NCBI GenBank assembly: GCA_015501605.1
Contig: JADNRZ010000005.1
Location: 124,001 to 188,000, forward strand
Length of the DNA: 64,000 nt
Reading direction: 5' to 3'
Source: Panaeolus papilionaceus
Taxonomy: Eukaryota > Basidiomycota > Agaricomycetes > Agaricales
The stretch's first letter is position 1. Each line of letters begins with the position of its first letter. This document shows, in pieces, positions 11,777-22,832 of the stretch. A model generated the notes under the pieces. It did not search any database and was not told the origin of the DNA. It saw only the letters and a program-made list of their open reading frames with translations. The translations under genes and the position numbers were made by a program.

Positions 11777-12320
11777 ATGCCATCACGAGTCATAGTTACT
11801 GGAGATGTTTCCATCAAGCTAGTGCCAGCACATTCAAGAGGTTATAGGTTCTACATAATGTGCGTCATTTGTGCACAATATATTGATTCTTGTACGAAAG
11901 GAAGTTTGTCTGAGCAGGATCATGGGTCCAACGGGGTCAGGAAAGAGCACAGTCAGTCCACAACATCAATCATCATATCGTCATATCACGTAACTCTTTG
12001 ATGCAGTTCATTGAGGCGCTTGCTGCGACGACGTCAACGATGCTAAAGGTGTCATTAAAATATTTCAAGACGCTTTGAAACAACATCACGGCCAATCCGA
12101 CAATGTCAAACAACGCAAAGAGATCCTAAAGGAGGGTCTGGGAGAAGTCAAGGGCACTCTCAAAGCGTCAGCTCTGGCGCTCATCAACTTCGGTAACCCT
12201 CCTGAAGGGTACGCGCGGGTTGTCTTCGACTATCGAGATTTGTCCATCAAGGGGTGTGTGGCGCAAGCCAAATGGATTGCTAAGGGACGGCTCAGAACGG
12301 AGTCCCGAAGATCAACTTAT
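11777..12320 (+). pseudogene. GTPase pseudogene with internal deletion (unit C)
   Basis: The first exon (ATG at 11,777), the P-loop mini-exon (MGPT-like, near 11,925-11,958) and the first codons of exon 3 (FIEALA, near 12,007) are present. The sequence then jumps directly to the last exon at DVNDAKG (near 12,033). About 1.4 kb of the gene is missing, including the DTPGF and G4 motifs and the first helical unit, and the two sides are joined out of frame. The remaining C-terminal part ends in the usual WIAKGRL motif with altered last residues. The 3' flank still leads into a NOC4 relic. The product cannot be a GTPase. Confidence 0.85.
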
Positions 12321-12669
12321 CCAGCCTTGCGACGACTCACATTGTCCCTACTTGGCTAGCACGCATTTGTGTTCATACGCCTCGTTTTCGGTGTTACCTT
12401 TCATGTTCTTATCATTACCCTTATCGTTTATGCCCGCCCTTCCCTCTCACTCTCGTTTTGATGTACATATATGTATCCATGCTATGGTTTACTCCTGTAT
12501 CATTTAGCGTTGAATAGTGGTACCAATGTCATTTTCTCTTCGTCCTGGTTTTGACCATGAGCCACACCCAAAGCTTTTTGGACCAACTCGATGGTAAACC
12601 AATGTTGCTTATATATTGGATATGCATTCATTCGCAGTAGAAGACTCCATGAAAATCCCGAAAGTTCAG

Positions 12670-14423
12670 CGACAACATCCCTATGCCCCACGGCCACATC
12701 TACATCCATCTGCATCTCCCTGTCCTTCGTGTCTTTCCCTTCATCCGCGTCCGCACCGTTGCCTCCCTCTCACTACTCACCTCCGCACTCTCATCATCAC
12801 TCTCCCTGCCGCTCTCCTCATCACCCTCCTCGGCTGCAACTTTCACAACTCCCCACCACTTGGGAAGACATCCATCCTCTCCACATCATCAATCATCGTA
12901 AGCGCGGGTTCTTTCTTAATCTTGCAATTAATCTCCGTTTCGAACAGCTACAGTCCAACGTTATCAATCTGTCATGGGCATCAAGGGAAAAAAAACCACC
13001 CCAACACGCACCGTATTATACGTATGATCCAAAAAATCCTCCATCGCATAACTAGGCTTCGTAAACGCCTCCGAAAAGATCTTCGTCATCATCGACACGG
13101 GCGCATGATAAATGCGTCGAATATGAGAGGAGCTTCCGGAGTGAGCTGTCGATGGCTTGGGCGTACGTCGAGTCGGGTTCGGTGTCGAGGAATGGGTCTG
13201 TGGTATGAATAATATGAGTGGTTAGCAGAGAGTGGGGTACCGGTATAAATGGGGATGAAGCATGATGAGAAACAAATAGGTACGCACCATTACCCCCGTT
13301 GACGTCGACATTATGAATCATCTACAACAACGCGGGGTGTCGTTTTAGCACGTCATAAGTGAACGGTATGATCATCACAATCGCAGCAGTAGGCGCAGAG
13401 GGGGGGAGTTGGGACGCTTGATGAATGAGGCAAAGAGGGCGGCAGGGAGGTGACTGTCGAAATTAAGTATCGAATGGGCGTGCAAGAAAGAGTAAGATGA
13501 ATGAGAGCGGAATCAGAAAAAGAAAGCGACGTACGTCGAGCTCCAGAACAGCTCCATAGGACGGAAGAATCGCGAGCGATGCTTCGAACGCAACACGTCG
13601 TGATCCAAAATCGCATATAAGCAGGTATCAAATGACAGGGTAATCACTATCCACATTGACAAGTCAGTCACCCCACCAACACCTTCTGCGAGTGAAGGGG
13701 AATTGAAAAAACGTACAGGTTATACTCCTCAATCTCATCTCTTCGAAAATTTCTGCCAGTTGTCGTTGCAGTCCCCAGGAGGCCCTCCTTTTTCATTCTC
13801 AGAATCATTTTTGTTTTCGCCATGCTTGTTAGATTTTGACCTTTTAGCGTTTTGGAGCTTTTGCGACGAATTTGGCGACCTCCCCTAAGTTGAGCTCTTC
13901 AGGTTCGGTGGGGAATTGTGATAAGCCGCCCTAGGACTGAGAGAACGTTGGCGGCTAAGTAAGGATATGAAACGTGCTCGTGTTTGATTAAGATGGTTCT
14001 GCGGAGTATTAGTCGATAGTTAGAGGTGAACACAGTGAGAGAGATAGAGAAAACGCACCCAGATTCGCGGGGGAAAGACCATCTAATGTACATTGAACAG
14101 TCTCGTAAAATAGGTTCAGCATGTCTGGGTCAATTCGTCCATCGTCCACCTTCTCCGACAAATTTAGCTGTGATGGCGAGTAGAGGAGGAGGGACGAGAC
14201 ACTTTTGCAGCAATGCAATACACGGAATTGGGGTTACGGCTTAAAAACATTGGTGCGTTTTGAATACAACATTGAGAGGTGTTGGCAAGAGAAGATCGGC
14301 AAGAAGGTTCAAACACCCATATTTTGACATGGCTTGCCTCTAACGATTTGAGAATGAGGGTGACGTCAGCTTACTTGCCGAGTTTACAGCTTTTTGGTGC
14401 GGGAAGAAAGGGGAGGGAGGCAT
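12670..14423 (-). pseudogene. NOC4 pseudogene 3
   Basis: This is a decayed NOC4 copy, nearly identical to pseudogene 1 in its 5' half (13,900-14,423). It starts at an ATG at 14,423 that is quickly interrupted. It carries relics of the exon ending PDMLNLFYETV (near 14,110) and of the acidic exon (near 13,760). The stretch that should encode the LTRPFLVMDW helix is deleted, since the sequence passes directly from about 13,735 to 13,740. The C-terminal GHRDVVAEL segment is near 12,690, and the normal stop is lost. Frameshifts occur throughout. Confidence 0.82.
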
Positions 14424-14454
14424 ATTGTATGATTGAGTGAGTGAGCAAGGTTGA

Positions 14455-14540
14455 ACATTGAGGACTGTCTAAACATCGCCAAAATTTAGCTGACTTGATC
14501 AATTTGGTCGTGATGGGTTGGGGCTTCTCACTCAGGGGCA
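14455..14540 (-). promoter_or_regulatory. Conserved NOC4 upstream block (copy C)
   Basis: This is almost identical to 3708-3790 and recognisably similar to the promoter of the intact gene near 21,225-21,290, including the aaaattt...gctgac and atcaatttggt phrases. It is likely a duplicated promoter that could still drive a non-coding transcript through the pseudogene. Confidence 0.4.
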
Positions 14541-14599
14541 TTAGATTCAGGCGTTGCCCTCTTTCTCTGTAGATTTTTCATCTGCCCAATAATTTATGG

Positions 14600-16076
14600 A
14601 ACCGACTGCGACGACCTCTATTCCCGGCTTTGATGAGCCAAGTATCAAAATCCCCCTATTTTTCGATTTCTCGATATTTTTCCGTGTATTTCTATTCGCA
14701 TCGGCGGTTCCTTCACGCGTTGCGCGCCCGTGGTTTCCGAAGATCTGAATATTAATTTTTTTGATTCTATAATTTCCTGTAGTGTACAGAGAATTCAAGT
14801 TCTGTTTGCCCCTCGTGTTCCGTGTTCCGTTTTCGTTCGTTGGCTGGTGTTCGTGTGTACCTTATTAGTTAGCGTTTATCCACGTCACTTTCGTCGTATT
14901 CCCCTTCCTTCTTCGTCCCCGTTTTACCTCACACTCACCTTCCCTTCCCATCTCGTCCTCTCTCTCTCTCACACACTGCCCCACGAACTCGTTGATGAGC
15001 TCAGTGGGTATCCCCCTATTTTCAATTTATCCACATTTTCCGCTTTTTTATATTTGGATCAGCTCTTTGTTCACGCATTGTGCGCTCTTGGTTTCCGGCT
15101 ATTCGTTTATTTTCATTTTTTTCATTCCTATGCCAGTTCTCCTTCAAGTTAGATTTACATATGTCATGTACGAAGATTACGAAAATGCAATTTGCTTGTT
15201 TTTCCCTCATAATTCGTGTTTCGTGTCCGGGTTTCGTGTTTCGTCATCGTCCTTCGTCTGTGTCCACCTTCTTTAGCGTTTCCACTCGTTATATTTGTCG
15301 TCTGTGTTCCTATGCTTCGTCTGCATTCATCTCTCGCTCACATCACAATTCCTTCATCCTCACTTCCCTCACATGTCGACCCCACGAACTTGCCGTCACC
15401 TTCGCTTCCCATCCCATCTCATCTCCCAGTCGCACCTTCACCATCACTCACCTTCTGCCAACATCTCCCCACGCGCACATCGTCATAATACAGTGCGTCT
15501 CACCTTCCCTTTTTATCCTACCATTTCATCCCCAAGTTATATCATCATCACCTTCACTCACCCTTCCCCAGGATCTCCCCATGTGCACATCAACGGTTTC
15601 AGAATGGGGTGGAAACTCATGTTAGATAGCTGAGGTTGACTTTAAACGTTAAATTTATAACAATGGGGTTGCAAATGGAAAGCTAGATGAGTAGCCAAAG
15701 GACCGAGGTTGCACCGATTGTCACTGTGGGATTATATCTAGTAAAACCTCACACATCGTTGTGACAGAGCAAGACATTCATGCCTTGGGTTTAGCGCGTC
15801 TAGCACCGCTAAGGTTTACAATAAACATGACAAAGTCTTCGTTATAGATACTCAGGACTTTTTAGAGAGAGTCTAGCATTGTAGCCTGGAGAGCACACCA
15901 TTCGCAATAACCAGTGGTCCTTGGTGCGATCGAACTTTGATGACACCTGTCAGATAAGCGTCATGTGCCTCTTCGTAACACGTTCTTCCAATGGTCTTGA
16001 GCTTGAAACTAACCATCATCAAAGCAAACCACCTTTGCCCTGCATATTTTTCCTCGAATTAGGTTCACATATTGTT
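14600..16076. repeat. Upstream region of GTPase 2, duplicate of 3840-5292
   Basis: This runs parallel to the DNA upstream of GTPase 1 with high identity. It includes the pair of degenerate approximately 400-bp direct repeats (14,640-15,450) and the near-identical block 15,630-15,960. It contains no conserved reading frame. It probably holds the GTPase promoter: the block just before the ATG (caatggtcttgagcttgaaac, near 15,990) is kept in all three plus-strand copies. Confidence 0.55.
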
Positions 16077-18023
16077 ATGCCACCCCAACTCGGAATCACT
16101 GGAGAGGTTTCCATCAAGCCAAACCCAACAGGACGTGCACTTGTCCCACCTGTCAATATGATGTGTGTTAGTTGTGTGCAATCTATACATTCTCTCACTA
16201 AGGGAAGTTTTTCTGAGCAGGATCATGGGGCCAACTGGGTCAGGAAAGAGCACAGTCAGTCCTGAAAGTCATTATTCATATCTTCATGTCACTTATGTAG
16301 CATCTTGACGCAGTTCATTGAGGCACTTGCTGGCAAGGGTCAATCTTTGGGCATCTCAAAGGATCAACTGGCTGGATTCACTCAAGATGTCACTGCTTAT
16401 GAAGTGGTCAACACCGAAATACTGTATAATTTTTGCCATAGCCAGCCTGTGTGGCTGATTGACACTCCAGGATTCTCAGATAGCAAGATTTCTGAGCTGG
16501 AGGTGATCAGAAAAGCAAAAGCTTGGATAGTTGAACAAGAGAGGTGAGTGGCACATCAGTGTAGGGATTTCATGACCATGCTGCTGATGATATTATACTG
16601 CTTTTACTCACAAGGGGCGGGGTTGACTGCATTATCTACCTTTGTCCAATAACTGACACAAGGGTCCCAGGGAGCAAGAGGAGGACCATAGAAATGCTAC
16701 ACTTGCTATTCCAGATATCAAAAGGCTCTGCTCCCTGTGTGACCATATTAACAACAATGTGGGACAGATTGGGCAGCCCACAGGCAAGGGAGCGTGCAGA
16801 AAAACATTTTACACAGCTCCAAAATGACATTTGGAAGGTCCTTTTAGCATCTATTATTGTGTGAAATGATCTCACACTGTATTCGCAACAGGAGGTGGTC
16901 AGCCGCGGAGGTAGCATCATGAGATTCTGCAATACTCAAGAATCTGCTCTTGAAGTCCTGAAGGTTTCTGTGGAAAATCGTTATGCTGCCCATCATTTTC
17001 CTCTTCACAACACACATCCTCATACTACGGATCTATATTTTCCATCATTGTACCAGGAGCTCCTCGATCGAATCAATAAATGTCAACAAGAGATAGAGTT
17101 GCTTCAAATGGAGGAAGTCCAACTCACTACCAACCCTGACCCACAGCTTGCTGCTGTTGTTATTCCAAAACTTCAGGAGATCAAGCAGGATCTTGCCAAG
17201 TTTGTGGAACAATTGGTCAACATTGGTGCTCCGCCTGAAGGATTTGCACATGCAGCAGCATGTGTTGTATCTCAGTACCTACTCGCCAGTCATACAGAGG
17301 ATGCACAAGAGGATGATGCAAAACTCAGTGCTGCAATTGAATGCCGACTGGGAGAACTCAAGGTATTTGATAGATATAGTGGTGGTAAACGTATGCTGTC
17401 CCTTTTACTCGTCCTTATCAGTTCTGATTTGAATAACTTGCTTGCTAGTTGTTGACTCATGTTGGCTCGACTTGCATCCCGAAGCCAAATTTATCATTTT
17501 TGACAATCTCGTCAAGCTGAGCAAGGCGTGCCAAAAAGAAGATCGATCGCACTGCCTGGACCCACTCCGACAGGCCATCGCTTTGGCATCTTTGACAGAC
17601 CTTTCCGCATGGGAAATCTGTTCAAGAATTGATCGTCTCAATGTGGATACGAACAAACTACGATGGGAACTGGAACATTTTAACCCTCCACCCCCCGAGT
17701 TCGTGAAGGTGCAAGCACAGCTCATCTACTGGTACCTACTCGCCGACGTCAACGATGCTAAAGGCATTGTTCAAATATTTCAAGATGCCTTAAAACAACT
17801 TCACGGGCAATCCGACAATGTTAAAGAATGCAAATCCATTCTCAAGAGGCTACTGGCAACAGCCAAGGGCGCGCTCAAAGAGTCGGCTCTGGCGCTGATC
17901 GAATATGGGGGCCCTCCTGAAGGTTACGAGCGGGTTGTCTTCGACTATCGAGAATTGTCTATCAAGGGTTGTGTAGCACAAGCCAAATGGATTGCCAAGG
18001 AACGGCTCAGAATGAAGTCCTGA
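16077..18023 (+). CDS. Septin/AIG1-like P-loop GTPase 2
   Basis: Six exons join in frame to 549 codons (548 residues): 16,077-16,162, 16,221-16,254, 16,314-16,543, 16,615-16,837, 16,892-17,390 and 17,449-18,023. Exons 1-4 have exactly the lengths of those in GTPase 1. G motifs are the same: GPTGSGKS encoded by the mini-exon, DTPGF, TTMWD and RFCNT, followed by two helical units with GAPPEGF and GGPPEGY boxes. It differs from GTPase 1 mainly in short blocks: the segment between VVNT and VWLIDTPGF, the segment after KVSVEN and the end of exon 5. The stop lies 675 bp from the stop of the intact convergent NOC4 gene. It is likely cytosolic, since no targeting signal is evident. Function unknown; a membrane- or assembly-linked GTPase role is an inference from the family. 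Confidence 0.86.
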
Positions 18024-18697
18024 ACATCAACTTATCCAGCCTCGCATTGTTCTTACTTGGTTAGCATCCATTTGTGTTCGTACGCCTCGTTTTCGTTCGC
18101 GTCCAGTTGTATTCATAGGGCTCATACTCGACTCTACCTCTCCGTGTTTTGAACAACTAACCTCGTCGTCTATGCTTCTCCTTCCCCGTTGCTCTTTCTC
18201 GTTTTGACGTATATACATACACAACTACATACACACTACACTTGCCTCCTATGTTGTTTCGCATTCAAGTTGAAATTTCATCAGTCATTTCTCTCTTCGT
18301 CCCGGTTTTGGCATTCATGCGAGGATAAAATTCACGGAGCGACAGATGCTTCAACGTTGGTAAGTAGACAGTCAAGACTGAAGCAAATGATGTTGCCCAT
18401 ATGCATGAAAAACGCCCTCGCGATCGCTTCTGAGCAAATCGATAAACAGTCTAAGTCCTCCGTCAGGGATCGCTCATGTAAATCCTGGGTGATACGATAG
18501 TGAGGTGGGATGGATCTGTTTTGAAACTTGTTGCGCGGGTGCTGACAGGATGAATGAATTCGGATCGTAAAGGCCTGGAGGGCCCGATATCACTGGGTAA
18601 ACCGCGCAGCGCGACACCTCACGCTTTTCGGAGCAACTCGATAACCATCCAATCCAATGTTGCGTTCATATCCGATACACCTTCATTCGTAATATGA
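18024..18697. other. Intergenic gap between convergent GTPase 2 and NOC4
   Basis: The first part (18,060-18,300) is the 3' flank shared by all GTPase units. The rest (18,300-18,690) is also represented near 1080-1240 and 12,540-12,660, for example the gcttttcggagcaactcgat phrase. No gene is recognised in it. Both neighbours end here, so their 3' UTRs may overlap. Confidence 0.5.
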
Positions 18698-21179
18698 CTA
18701 AAATCCCCACAGCTCAGCCACGACATCCCGATGCCTCACCGGGACATCCACCATCTTCGACTCTTTCTTCTCCTTCGCTTCATCCGGATGCCCACCTCCA
18801 CCTTCGTCACCGCTCCCCTCCGCACTGTCATCGCCACTCTCGTCATCATCGCTGCTCCCTTCCCCGCCTTCTTCACTCCCCTTACCACCATCCCCCAACG
18901 CACCAGCCGCCTTCGCCTCGTACTTCGGGAAAATGACCATCATCTTCACATCATCAATCATCGCGAGCGCGGGTTCTTTCTTGATCTTGCGATTAATCTC
19001 AGTTTCAAAAAGCTACAGCACATAAATGTCAGTCTTCGCACCACAGAGAGGAATGAAAAAAAGAATGAAATGGAGAGGTAGATCGATGGAAACCCAAAAA
19101 ACCAAAAATACAGAATAAAAAAGCAACCCCAAACTCACCGTATTATACGTATGATCCAAAAAGTCTTCCATCCCATAATTCGGCTTTGTGAAGGCCTCCG
19201 AAAAAATCTTCGTCATAGTCGACACGGGCGCGTGATAATGCGTCGAATGTGAGAGGAGCTCCCATAGGGAGCTATCGATAGCTTGGGTGTTCATCGGGTC
19301 GGGTTCGGTGTCGAGGAATGGGTCTATGGTGGAACAGGAGGATTGGTTTGCAAGGGAGAAGCGATGTGGGAGGGAGAAATGAAGCCAGGCGGGAGGAGCG
19401 ATTGAGTTGAGAGCACAGTACAAAAGCAAGATGAAAGGAAAGAACGCACCGTTGCCCCCATCGACATCGACCCGATGGATCATGTACATCAACGCAGGGT
19501 GTCTTTTTAGTACGTTATAAGTGAACGGAATGACCATCACGATTGCGGCAGGCGGGGCGGACAGGGAGAGTCGAGAGAGCCGCTTGATGAATGAGGCGAG
19601 GAGGGCGGCGGGGAGGTGGCTGTTAGGATTCGCAGTCAATTAGACATAGAGTATGAGATGAGTGAGGGCGAACAGCGAAAGAGAAAAGACTTACGTGGAG
19701 CTCAAGAATAACTCTGTAAGACGAAAGAATCGCGAGCGGTGCTTCAAATGCAACACATCGCGATCCAAAAACGCGTACAAGCGGGTATAAAACGACGGAT
19801 AATCACTGTCCACATCCGTCAGTCATCTCCCCAGCAACTCCGTCTCAACAAAAAGGAAAACTCACAGGTTATACCCCTTAATCATCACGAACAACGCATT
19901 CAGCGCCAGCAACCCCACAGACCCACCCATATCCACACACGAACTGATCCAATCCATAACCAAAAACGGGCGCGTCAAATGCGGGAGCACACTGCGATGC
20001 ATGAGGTTCAACGCCCTTGTCGCGAGCGCTTTCCTCGTCTCCTCATCGGCACTGACTGAAAGACAGGGTAGAAGCATTAACCACGTTCGTGTGAAGACGG
20101 CCTTGTGTGAGTTGAGCGAGTAGAGAGACTGGTGTGTTGACATGCGGTGTAAGCGCATGACGGGACCTTTTGCACCCTCTGGCGTCTTCTCCTCTTCGAA
20201 GAATTTCCGCCAATCGTCGTCTCCGTCTCCAGAAGGGTCCGCGTTCTCATTTTCAGAATCATTTTCGTCGTCATCATTGGATTTCGACTTCTTGGGTTTT
20301 GGGGGTTTGGTGGCGAATTCGGCGACCCACCACGAGTTGAGCTCTTCAGCCCCGGTGGGGAATGTGGTGAGGCGTTCTAGGACTGAGAGGAGATTGGTGG
20401 CAAGGTAGGGATATGAATCGTGTGGGTGGTTGGATATGAGGGTTCTATCAGGTGGCCGTTAAACATGAGAGAGTAAATGAAGAGATAAATAGAGAGAACA
20501 TACGCGGATTCTCGGAGGAAGAACCATCTAATGTCATCATGCACACTAAACCAGGTCTCGTAAAATAGATCCAGCACATCTGCGTCAATTCGTCCATCGT
20601 CCAATTTCTTTGACGACTTTCTTTGCGAGGGAGGACACAGGAGGAGTGAAGAGACTATTTTGCGAAAATGCGATACATGGAATTGGGGTTGAGGTTTTGA
20701 AGTGGTGGCAGATTTGGAATATGAAGTTGAGAGGTGTTTGAGTAACGAGAACAGAATCTGCAATGCAGAAGTCTAATAACCAGAATGTGAATTTCATCAG
20801 TACCCTACAACACAAAGGAGACACCTACTCTCAAAAACTTTTCTTCGTCCTTCAACAGCCCGCCTAGAAAATCCGTATATGTTTGTGTTCTCTCCCATAT
20901 CCACGCCTTGACCACCTTTGCAGCCTCATCTCCCCCCAGACCCATCTTCCCACTCGATATAACAATCACAAAGACCCGATAAAGCGCATAAATAGCTTTA
21001 GACATCTCATGCGCATCCTGCGTGCTTTCCATCAGCGACAAGAGATCGGCGAGTCGGTTCAATGACCCATTTTTTGATAGGGCCTGTGTCAGTGTTTCCT
21101 CTAGTGATTTTAATTTTTGAGTAAAGTCAACTTCTTTGGTAAGTTTACGCTTTTTTGTGGCTGGTAGGGATGGAGGCAT
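18698..21179 (-). CDS. NOC4: Nucleolar complex protein 4 (Noc4), intact copy
   Basis: This is the only uninterrupted copy of the gene. Seven exons can be read: 21,179-20,829, 20,757-20,504, 20,444-19,866 (possibly with one further small intron), then exons starting LDYPSFYTRLY, HLPAALLASFIKRL, DPFLDTEPDP and LFETEINRKIKK, with the stop at 18,698. The total is about 650 residues. Noc4 belongs to the CBF/Mak21 family; in yeast it pairs with Nop14 in the small-subunit processome and is essential for 40S assembly in the nucleolus. Supporting features are the basic N-terminus (KKRKL), the DDIRWFFL segment, an acidic insertion before DWRKFFEE, the helices of the CBF domain (PHLTRPFLVMDW, HPALMYMIH) and an acidic Ser-rich tail ending in RHRDVVAELWGF. 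Three broken copies lie upstream in the same orientation. Family identification is from memory of Noc4 proteins. Confidence 0.88.
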
Positions 21180-21504
21180 TGTACAATTGAAAGTTTGAGC
21201 TGGTCGATGTGCTAAACTTGGATCATCCCCTCAAAATTTGGCTGACTGCATCAATTTGGTTTTGCTTGGCTAAGACTTCTCAGTCAGGCTTTGATGTCAT
21301 CGACTTCCTCGTCAATCATTGACGAAGGAATTTAAAGGTCGATGCTCTGTGCATGATTACCAAAAAGTTTAATTTAATAAATATATAATTTACTACACCT
21401 CGTACTGGCAAGGAAAATTTGACACGTCAAACACACAACGAACTCAAAAAATCATCCTCCGAACTCGGTGTCCTATGCGGCAACAGTTCACCTCTCCTGT
21501 TCCT
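21180..21504. promoter_or_regulatory. NOC4 promoter region
   Basis: The part at about 21,225-21,290 is shared with the pseudogene copies (caaaatttggctgac and atcaatttggt). Beyond about 21,300 the similarity to the other units ends, so this is the right edge of the tandem array. The remainder to 21,504 is AT-rich (aataaatatataattta), with nothing else recognised; it also serves as the 3' side of the next gene. Confidence 0.4.
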
Positions 21505-22417
21505 CTAACCAGTCTTCTCATCAACTCCTTCCCCACTATGTACCACCCCATACCCCTGCCTTCCCCTCGTCTCACTCCTTCTCCCCCTCATACCCCTCCC
21601 ACACTTACACATCATTCCCAACCCCCACCCCAACCCTAATGTCTCTGCCACACCCAACTGTCCAGCCCTCACCACAACCGTATACCAAGCCACGTTCATA
21701 AGCGCCAAAAACAAGATGAAGGTAGTAGCGTGTTTGTATGGTGATAACATGCAGATGGATAGACCTGCTAGGGACGTGATTCCTGCCATAGTCGCTAGCA
21801 GAGTCGGATGGCGTGTGCATTGAAGATGTGTTATAGCATACCGATGAAAATGAATGGGAGAATTTAAGGGCGATAAAATTTTGTGCTTACCGACTGTCTT
21901 AATAGCTCCCCTTGACCTCTCCTTGCCTGCCACAACCCCAGCAACCCCCATGCCTAGCAGAAGCGTCCCAATCTCAAATGCAGACGACGGATTCGTCGTC
22001 CCGCTCGTTGTCGGCTATATAGACGTAGATATATCCATTTTAGATCTACTGCACACAATCCAAAACCCAAAAAAGAAAGTAAATAGAGAAAAAGGTCCAA
22101 CGACTTACCAACGTCGTCAAATCACTCAGCACCTCCATAAACGGCCCATTATACAACAGTCTCGGTACAAACATCAATGAAAACGCCATAACGATGTCAC
22201 ACACCCCTTTCACCACACTCAACTGATGAGCGAGCAGAGGTAGCTGTTTGTCATTTTCTGTTCCAGTGCAATGCAGGTCTAGTTCACGGGGAGCATCGCG
22301 TTGATAGTTGAGGTCGGAGTAGTGCTGTGACTCGTCGATGGGGGTTCCGGTGGGTTCGCTCATGCTTGTGCTGTGTGTGGGGTCGAGGTGGGGGTGTTTG
22401 TGTGGGATAGGCGGCAT
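21505..22417 (-). CDS. Small multi-pass membrane protein, unknown
   Basis: Three exons, 22,417-22,109, 22,014-21,891 and 21,794-21,505, join in frame to 240 residues. The first 65 or so residues are polar. About four hydrophobic stretches follow, around VCDIVMAFSLMFVPRLL, FEIGTLLLGMGVAGVVAG, ITSLAGLSICML and TTFILFLALMNVAWYTVVV, and then a basic Gly/Arg-rich cytoplasmic-type tail. A second in-frame ATG 54 nt downstream (before SEPTGTPIDES) could be the true start. The family is not recognised. It sits between NOC4 and the inverted GTPase 3 and is not duplicated elsewhere in the window, so it is probably a resident gene flanking the array. Confidence 0.65.
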
Positions 22418-22832
22418 ATAAACTCTACTTAGGGAGGGAGGAAGGAGGAAGTGGTGATAGTGAGACTTGTGTCAGATCGCGAACTTGAGTTCATGTATAA
22501 ATGTCTAAGGTTCACAAACGATGAGGTGATTTGGTTTAAGAACCAATACAAGGAGTGTTGAATAAGCAGCAACACAGGGCAACGAATGAACGTGGATTGA
22601 ATATGATATACGTAGCCTGGGATACGGAACATAGCGAAGATGTTTAGCGAGAGCTACTATATTCAATGCTGAACAACAGAGAAGGAAAGATGATTTACAT
22701 TGAAAGAAGAAATAGTCAGACGGAAGAGAAAGCATAAACGACGAGGTTATCCAAACACGCATGGAGAGGTAAAATCAAAAACGAGCTGCACAGACACAGA
22801 TGGGATCCGTCGAAAAACGGATAAATTGAGGC
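22418..22832. other. Intergenic, no feature seen
   Basis: About 415 bp separate the membrane-protein gene from the stop of GTPase 3. No reading frame, repeat or RNA gene was recognised. It contains the upstream region of the minus-strand membrane gene and the 3' UTR of the minus-strand GTPase 3. Confidence 0.4.
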
